Below, one piece after another: positions 59,303-64,000 of a DNA stretch of 64,000 nt; within the stretch, counting starts at the first letter, position 1; every line of letters starts with the position of its first letter. The notes below the pieces were generated by a model. The model saw only the letters and a list, made by a program, of their open reading frames with translations. It was not told the origin of the DNA and did not search any database. This DNA comes from Parvibaculum sp040390855. GTDB taxonomy: Bacteria; Pseudomonadota; Alphaproteobacteria; Parvibaculales; Parvibaculaceae. Where the stretch lies: positions 74,930 through 138,929 of the forward strand of contig JAZJXO010000002.1 of assembly GCA_040390855.1 (NCBI GenBank). The letters are read 5' to 3'. Both the position numbers and the translations under genes were made by a program.

Positions 59303-59959
59303 TCAGGGTCGCCAGTTCAAAAAATTGCCGATGAGCTTCAGACCTAAAGTCTGGCTCTTTTCAGGATGGAATTGCGTGCCCACCATATTGTCGCGTCCGA
59401 CCATTGCTGTGACAGGTCCGCCATAATCGGTGCGGACCACAACGTCACTCTCGTTTGCCGTCCGCATCGCATAGGAGTGCACGAAGTAAGCGTGCAGGCC
59501 CTCCTCGCCGAGCGGAATGCCGTCAAGCAGCATATGCGGTTTCAAATTGGTCAGCGTATTCCAGCCCATATGGGGAATTTTCAAGTCGGGATCGAGCGGC
59601 GTAATCGCGCTCACCTCACCCTCAATCCAGCCGAGACCTTTATGCACACCATACTCAATGCCGCGCGTCGCCATCAGTTGCATCCCGACACAGATGCCGA
59701 AAAACGGTTTGGCTTTGTCACGCACGCATTCATTGAGGGTCTCGATCATGCCTTCAATCGCGTCGAGCCCGGCCCGGCAATCCCCAAACGCACCGACGCC
59801 CGGCAGCACAATGCGATCCGCGCCGCGCACGTCCTTGGGCGAGCCCGTCACTTCGATGCGCATATCGGCCCCGACTTCACGTGCGGCCCGCTCAAAGGCT
59901 TTGGCAGCGGAGCGGAGATTTCCCGATCCGTAATCAATAATCGTCACAAGCTGCATCAA
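59303..59959 (-). CDS. hisH: Imidazole glycerol phosphate synthase, glutaminase subunit
   Basis: A 218-residue class I glutamine amidotransferase. IIDYGSGNLRSAAKAFERA is the N-terminal signature, PFFGICVGMQLMATRGIEYG carries the nucleophile Cys, and TQFHPEKSQTLGLKLIGNFL the catalytic His and Glu. It hydrolyses glutamine and channels ammonia into the HisF barrel. The start may be Met1 or Met2. It directly follows the DUF2628 gene, with no gap. Confidence 0.97.
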   Translation of the reverse strand: MMQLVTIIDYGSGNLRSAAKAFERAAREVGADMRIEVTGSPKDVRGADRIVLPGVGAFGDCRAGLDAIEGMIETLNECVRDKAKPFFGICVGMQLMATRGIEYGVHKGLGWIEGEVSAITPLDPDLKIPHMGWNTLTNLKPHMLLDGIPLGEEGLHAYFVHSYAMRTANESDVVVRTDYGGPVTAMVGRDNMVGTQFHPEKSQTLGLKLIGNFLNWRP

Positions 59960-60448
59960 TTATGCTCCCGCATGGGGAAAGAAACCAAGTGGCGTATGTG
60001 CATCGGTCTCTTCGCGATGTGGCCAGACGGGTGCAGTGAAGCTCTTTGTTCTGGCAGGCGGTGTCGCCGTCACGGGCGCTGACCAATGGCGGAAGAAATC
60101 GCGTTCGGCTTCAGTCAGATCGCTGCCAGACGCCACACCGATTTCGCGGTAGCCTTTCAGCGACAAGGTCCAACGCTCCACGTCATGACCGACAACAGCA
60201 ACAGTGCCCTGCAACAGAACGAAAACCGACGTCATCACTTCTTCGCTGACGCCTGCCTGATCAGCGAGATAGGCAAGAATGACGGTGAAGGCAAACCAGA
60301 GCGAGGCGGCCATCCAAAGTCTGCGGCTTACAAACCAGAACAAAGTAAAAACAAGGGCAGGCCAGCAGAACCCTTCGCGCACGAAGACGAAGCCCCTGCC
60401 ATCGGCCGGAGCCCCGCTCAACTCGTGAACTGTATACATGCGCATCAA
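59960..60448 (-). CDS. DUF2628 membrane protein in the his operon
   Basis: A 162-residue protein. The N-terminal 40 residues (YTVHELSGAPADGRGFVFVR, EGFCWPALVFTLFWFVSRRL) and two following hydrophobic stretches (WMAASLWFAFTVILAYLADQ, TSVFVLLQGTVAVVGHDVER) match DUF2628, whose topology suggests two to three membrane helices. The C-terminal third is Pro/Thr-rich and soluble. Its place between hisB and hisH is conserved in many alphaproteobacteria, though no role in histidine synthesis is known. Start could be Met1, Met2 or Met4. Confidence 0.85.
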   Translation of the reverse strand: MMRMYTVHELSGAPADGRGFVFVREGFCWPALVFTLFWFVSRRLWMAASLWFAFTVILAYLADQAGVSEEVMTSVFVLLQGTVAVVGHDVERWTLSLKGYREIGVASGSDLTEAERDFFRHWSAPVTATPPARTKSFTAPVWPHREETDAHTPLGFFPHAGA

Positions 60449-60584
60449 ACAGGTCCTTCACGCGCTGCCGTCACTCTCAATCAGGCACGGGGCATCCTGC
60501 CGCCTTTATCCGAGACAAGCTTTATCTAGGACAAGATCGGCAAAAAGGCCAGTCTCGCCTGAACCCGCCATTCATGTAGACGTG

Positions 60585-61196
60585 TCAGCTTCCCAGTTTG
60601 CCCTTGGTCGAGGGAATGCGGTCGGCCATGCGCGGATCAATTTCAATGGCGTCACGAAGAGCGCGCGCGAGTCCCTTGAAGCAACTCTCCACGATATGAT
60701 GGTTGTTTTCGCCATACATATTTTCGATATGGAGCGTGATGCCGGCATTCTGGGCAAAGGCCTGGAACCATTCTTTGAAGAGTTCGGTGTCCATGTCGCC
60801 GAGCTTGGGCTTTGAAAAATTCACTTTCCAGATGAGATAGGGACGCTGCGATACATCGATGGAGACGCGCGTACAGGTCTCATCCATCGGAATGATGGCC
60901 GTGGCGTAGCGACGGATGCCCTTGAAATCACCCAGAGCCTGACGCACGGCCTCGCCGATCACAATGCCGCTGTCTTCGGTCGTGTGGTGAAAATCAATGT
61001 GGAGGTCACCGACGGCACGGACCTTGAGGTCGATCAGGGAATGGCGCGAAAGCTGCTCAAGCATATGATCGAGAAAACCGATGCCGGTATCGACATCATA
61101 TTCACCCGTTCCATCAAGATCGAGGGAGACGAAAATCTCGGTTTCTTTCGTCTTGCGCTCAATCGTGGCCACGCGGCCTTCGCTCAAATCGTCCAT
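60585..61196 (-). CDS. hisB: Imidazoleglycerol-phosphate dehydratase
   Basis: A 203-residue monofunctional manganese enzyme. Metal-binding His/Glu motifs: GIGFLDHMLEQLSRHSLIDL, DFHHTTEDSGIVIGEAVRQA, and, at the C-terminus, YGENNHHIVESCFKGLARAL. The N-terminal RVATIERKTKETEIFVSLDL and PMDETCTRVSIDVSQRPYLI complete the fold. It is the first gene of the - strand his run hisB-DUF2628-hisH-hisA-hisF. hisG, hisD and hisI are elsewhere. Confidence 0.97.
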   Translation of the reverse strand: MDDLSEGRVATIERKTKETEIFVSLDLDGTGEYDVDTGIGFLDHMLEQLSRHSLIDLKVRAVGDLHIDFHHTTEDSGIVIGEAVRQALGDFKGIRRYATAIIPMDETCTRVSIDVSQRPYLIWKVNFSKPKLGDMDTELFKEWFQAFAQNAGITLHIENMYGENNHHIVESCFKGLARALRDAIEIDPRMADRIPSTKGKLGS

Positions 61197-61510
61197 GTGC
61201 TTTGCTCAAAAAACGTCGGTCTTGCCCAAGAAGTCTTATCAGTGCGCCCTCACGACAGCCAGTCTCTAATCTGCCGTAATCGCTCAACTTGCCAAATCTT
61301 ATGCCCTTCCAATGGCTTATAAGACGTTAACCTTTTCTCTTAAGATTTATTGAGATTTTACTTCAAGTACTGGAGAACAGAAATGATCTTGTTTGGATAA
61401 GTCACTGTTATGTAAGTCACCGGTTGAGATTACCTTGTCATAATCCTGCTCACGGACACCAGATAAAGTGTGAATAGCCCCAGAACAACCCGCAGCCATC
61501 TTTATCTGGG

Positions 61511-61539
61511 TTGATTTGCTCGCAGGTGCAAAATGATAT
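61511..61539 (+). promoter_or_regulatory. Candidate sigma-70 promoter for the small ORF at 61605
   Basis: TTGATT (61511-61516) and TGATAT (61534-61539) are 17 bases apart, an acceptable sigma-70 pair. It would give a leader of about 60 bases to the small ORF. Confidence 0.35.
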
Positions 61540-61604
61540 TTTCCTTAGATGCAATCTGTGTCTAAAGTACAAACTGGAGGAGCGCTATTCAGAGGACAGC
61601 GGCT

Positions 61605-61799
61605 ATGATGCACCATTCTCTGTGGCGACGCTTTTTGGGGCTCGGTCCAAGACGCCGCTCTTTTTACGAAGACCAACATGCGATGCGATCGGTCGTCAAT
61701 GTCGACCTGTCATTAAGCGAAACCATGAAGAAGGAAAGAGCAAGGAGCCAGTCAGACGAGATTGGCCGTCCACAGCCGCTCCCTCCTTCTGACCCGTAA
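61605..61799 (+). CDS. Possible small basic protein, unknown
   Basis: A 64-residue open frame with AGAGGA eight bases before its ATG (61605; a second ATG follows at once) and a promoter-like pair upstream. The sequence is basic (HHSLWRRFLGLGPRRRSFYE, then MKKERARSQSDEIGRPQPLP) with no membrane helix, domain or cysteine. A longer overlapping frame at 61511-61792 lacks a ribosome site. I do not recognise the protein; it may be real because ribosome site and promoter are in order, or chance. Confidence 0.35.
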   Translation: MMHHSLWRRFLGLGPRRRSFYEDQHAMRSVVNVDLSLSETMKKERARSQSDEIGRPQPLPPSDP

Positions 61800-61841
61800 A
61801 GCACAGATTTATGCCGATTTTGGCAGATGTCTGCTCAATGT

Positions 61842-61870
61842 CTTGACCGGAACCGATAAAGTCGCCACAT
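61842..61870 (+). promoter_or_regulatory. Candidate RpoH (sigma-32) promoter of hslVU
   Basis: CTTGAC (61842-61847) and CCACAT (61865-61870) with 17 bases between fit the alphaproteobacterial heat-shock pattern. hslVU is heat-shock controlled in many proteobacteria. The leader to hslV would be about 80 bases and includes the tandem repeat at 61884-61917. Confidence 0.45.
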
Positions 61871-61883
61871 GAAGGCCCCGTTC

Positions 61884-61917
61884 TTTAAAGACCATGCTTT
61901 TTTAAAGACCACGCTTT
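61884..61917 (+). repeat. 17-bp tandem repeat in the hslV leader
   Basis: TTTAAAGACCATGCTTT (61884-61900) and TTTAAAGACCACGCTTT (61901-61917) follow each other directly with one mismatch. A third partial copy (TTTAAAGA) follows at 61915-61922. They lie in the predicted 5' leader. Confidence 0.85.
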
Positions 61918-61957
61918 AAAGAATTGCGTCTTTCAGACTTTAGCGGAACCGCATCCC

Positions 61958-62521
61958 ATGTCCGACCCCGACAGCCACGGCCTTGTCTCATGGCACGGCA
62001 CAACCATTCTGACCGTCCGCAAGGGGGGCCGGGTTGTCATTGCCGGCGACGGGCAGGTGTCCATGGGTAATACGATAATGAAAGGCAATGCACGGAAAGT
62101 GCGGCCTCTGGGCTCCGGTCAGGTCATCGCGGGCTTTGCCGGTGCAACGGCTGACGCCATGACGCTTTTTGAGCGGCTTGAAACAAAGCTCGAACAATAT
62201 CCGGGGCAGCTTACGCGGGCCTGTGTCGAGCTTGCCAAGGACTGGCGCACCGACCGGTATCTCCGCCGCCTCGAAGCCCTGATGATCGTCGCGGATGCAG
62301 AGGTGAGCCTGGTGCTTACCGGAAACGGCGACGTGCTGGAACCCGAAGGCGGCATAGTCGGCATCGGATCGGGCGGAAATTATGCGCTCGCCGCCGCTCG
62401 CGCTTTGGCTGACAGCACCCTTTCCGCCGAGGAGATCGCCCGCAAAGCTATGAAGATTGCCGCCGAAATCTGCGTCTTCACCAATGGCAATCTGACGGTT
62501 GAAACGCTCCCCACGTCCTGA
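61958..62521 (+). CDS. hslV: ATP-dependent protease HslV (ClpQ), proteolytic subunit
   Basis: A 187-residue proteasome-type peptidase. The catalytic N-terminal Thr of the mature enzyme is Thr15 in WHGTTILTVRKGGRVVIAGD; the first 14 residues are a propeptide, as in other alphaproteobacteria. GQVSMGNTIMKGNARKVRPL and GSGGNYALAAARALADSTLS with SAEEIARKAM complete the fold. It forms the double hexameric core of HslUV. hslU follows 26 bases later. Confidence 0.97.
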   Translation: MSDPDSHGLVSWHGTTILTVRKGGRVVIAGDGQVSMGNTIMKGNARKVRPLGSGQVIAGFAGATADAMTLFERLETKLEQYPGQLTRACVELAKDWRTDRYLRRLEALMIVADAEVSLVLTGNGDVLEPEGGIVGIGSGGNYALAAARALADSTLSAEEIARKAMKIAAEICVFTNGNLTVETLPTS

Positions 62522-62547
62522 ATTCTTTTTTCTAAAGTCCCCAAAAA

Positions 62548-63852
62548 ATGACCAGTTTTTCACCTCGCGAGATTGTTTCCGAACTCGACCGCTTCATCAT
62601 CGGCCAGAACGATGCCAAGCGGGCCGTTGCCATTGCGCTGCGCAACCGCTGGCGTCGTCAGCAACTACCTGAGAATTTGCGCGACGAAGTGCTTCCCAAA
62701 AACATTCTGATGATCGGGCCTACCGGCGTCGGCAAAACCGAAATCTCGCGCCGCCTTGCCCGTCTTGCCGAAGCACCTTTTCTCAAGGTGGAAGCGACAA
62801 AATTCACCGAAGTGGGTTATGTGGGCCGTGATGTCGAACAGATAATCCGTGATCTCGTCGAGGTCGGCATTTCCCAGCTCCGCGATAAAAAGCGCAAAGA
62901 CGTGGCCGCCAAAGCCCATCTGGCAGCCGAGGCCCGCGTGCTCGACGCGCTTGTCGGCAAAGGTTCGTCAGACTCCACCCGGGAGAGTTTCCGAAAAAAG
63001 CTCCGAGACGGTGAGATGGATGACAAGGAGATTGAGGTCGAGGTCGCCGATCAGGGCGGGATACCGAACCTTGATATTCCCGGAATGCCCGGCAGCCAGA
63101 TCAGCATGGTCAATCTCGGCGAGATGTTCGGCAAGGCACTTGGCGGCCGGACCAGGAGCCGCAAGATGACGGTGCGCGCCAGCCACCAGCTTCTTCTCAC
63201 AGAGGAATCCGACAAATTGCTTGATCAGGAGCAACTGACGCAGGAAGCGATCCGCCTTGTCGAGCAGTCTGGCATCGTTTTTCTGGATGAGATCGACAAA
63301 ATCTGCGCCCGCACAGAACGGCAGGGCGGCGATGTCAGCCGCGAAGGCGTGCAGCGTGATCTACTACCGCTTATCGAAGGGACCACGGTTTCCACAAAAC
63401 ATGGCGCGGTCAAGACCGATCATATTCTTTTTATCGCCTCAGGGGCATTCCATATCGCCAAGCCCTCAGACCTGCTGCCTGAGCTTCAGGGACGATTACC
63501 GATCCGTGTAGAACTGAAAGCACTGACACGCGAGGATTTCGTGCGGATTCTGACCGAACCGGAAGCGAGCCTTATCAAGCAATATGTGGCCCTGCTTTCA
63601 ACAGAAGGGGTCACGCTCGATTTCAAACCGGACGGGATCGAGGCGATTGCCAGCATAGCCGCCGACGTCAATGCGAGCGTCGAGAATATCGGAGCGCGAC
63701 GTCTCCATACCGTGATGGAACGCGTATTGGACGAAATCTCTTTTGCCGCCACGGACCGCTCCGGTCAAAACATCGAAATAACGGCAGACTATGTTCGGGA
63801 ACGGATCGGGGATCTTTCCAAGAATGTCGACCTTTCGAAGTTCATTTTGTGA
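62548..63852 (+). CDS. hslU: HslU (ClpY), AAA+ ATPase subunit of the HslUV protease
   Basis: A 434-residue unfoldase. SPREIVSELDRFIIGQNDAK is the N-terminal signature; Walker A is ILMIGPTGVGKTEISRRLA, the I domain follows (about 110-230), Walker B is GIVFLDEIDKICAR, and the sensor/arginine region has LLPELQGRLPIRVEL. The C-terminus ends KNVDLSKFIL, whose last residues insert into HslV to activate it. Cotranscribed with hslV. No clear terminator is seen in the following 148 bases. Confidence 0.97.
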   Translation: MTSFSPREIVSELDRFIIGQNDAKRAVAIALRNRWRRQQLPENLRDEVLPKNILMIGPTGVGKTEISRRLARLAEAPFLKVEATKFTEVGYVGRDVEQIIRDLVEVGISQLRDKKRKDVAAKAHLAAEARVLDALVGKGSSDSTRESFRKKLRDGEMDDKEIEVEVADQGGIPNLDIPGMPGSQISMVNLGEMFGKALGGRTRSRKMTVRASHQLLLTEESDKLLDQEQLTQEAIRLVEQSGIVFLDEIDKICARTERQGGDVSREGVQRDLLPLIEGTTVSTKHGAVKTDHILFIASGAFHIAKPSDLLPELQGRLPIRVELKALTREDFVRILTEPEASLIKQYVALLSTEGVTLDFKPDGIEAIASIAADVNASVENIGARRLHTVMERVLDEISFAATDRSGQNIEITADYVRERIGDLSKNVDLSKFIL

Positions 63853-64000
63853 AGCTCGGACTTCAAAAATTAGCTTTAAACGATTCATTTGATTAAATTT
63901 TTTTAGCAAATAGAGAATCATATCCCAGCATTTACGAACTTTTATCTAGAGCGGGATGACATATGACTGATTCAAAGGGGATTCCCTTTGGAGGAGATTT
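63853..64000. other. AT-rich region after hslU at window edge
   Basis: The first 110 bases are AT-rich with a poly-T tract near 63896-63903 but no hairpin. An ATG at 63971-63975 region begins a short frame MTDSKGIPFGG open to the edge; it is too short to call. Confidence 0.3.

Larger units (their letters stand above)
61197..61957. other. 760-base divergent region between hisB and hslV
   Basis: An unusually long gap for this gene-dense window. The part next to hisB (61300-61480) is AT-rich and holds AAGTCAC twice (61398-61404, 61415-61421). A sigma-70-like pair (61511-61539) precedes a possible small gene at 61605. The part next to hslV holds a candidate RpoH promoter and a 17-bp tandem repeat, given separately. 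Confidence 0.5.

Overview
The window looks like chromosome of a moderately GC-rich alphaproteobacterium. This rests on gene order and protein type: hisB-DUF2628-hisH-hisA-hisF with hisE-coaA, hslV-hslU, hrcA-grpE and dnaK-dnaJ, rph-rdgB-hemW, rsmI-yraN next to an LpoA-like gene, an HslV with an N-terminal propeptide, and OlsB-type and malic-enzyme/phosphotransacetylase fusion proteins. Genus cannot be fixed from sequence alone. No rRNA, tRNA or CRISPR array was recognised.

Region 1 (1-9741) is a catabolic island. On the + strand lie the end of a CoA ligase, a CYP153-type P450 behind a near-consensus sigma-70 promoter, and a MaoC-type hydratase. On the - strand a seven-gene run encodes a thiolase-like protein without the nucleophilic Cys, its DUF35 partner, a FadD-type ligase, an SDR, both subunits of a BenAB-like Rieske dioxygenase and a PdxA-family dehydrogenase. 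Together they suggest oxidation, CoA activation and side-chain/ring degradation of a hydrocarbon or alicyclic/aromatic acid; the substrate is unknown. No ferredoxin or reductase is encoded here. A decayed IS3-type orfB fragment separates the island from murJ.

Region 2 (9982-27312) holds housekeeping genes: murJ-glnD, a methyltransferase, mutS, maeB, a DUF4399 protein, an OlsB-like acyltransferase, an AmpG-like permease and a hybrid histidine kinase. An AT-rich two-gene insert (18428-19223) resembles a HicA-like toxin plus HTH antitoxin, with a palindromic operator over its promoter. A long hairpin covers the ribosome site and start codon of the DUF4399 gene.

Region 3 (27313-35825) starts with comM cut in half by a partial IS3-family element, followed by an M19 dipeptidase, gshB, marC, a SirB1-type protein, a BON lipoprotein, yraN, rsmI and an LpoA-like lipoprotein whose signal region carries two in-frame tandem duplications.

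Region 4 (35888-53516) contains hemW-rdgB-rph, hrcA-grpE, an NnrU protein, alkB, a frameshifted Sel1-type lipoprotein, dnaK-dnaJ, a phosphate-type porin, dapB, gpmA, nth, small membrane/lipoprotein genes and a PfkB-family kinase. dnaK and hslV have candidate RpoH promoters, and dnaK-dnaJ are separated by mutually exclusive hairpins.

Region 5 (53524-64000) is coaA-hisE, a pentapeptide-repeat gene and an inactive IS701-family element (13-bp inverted repeats, TTAA target duplication) sitting inside the histidine operon, then hisF-hisA-hisH-DUF2628-hisB and hslV-hslU. Several short, nearly perfect tandem duplications (12-30 bp) recur across the window.
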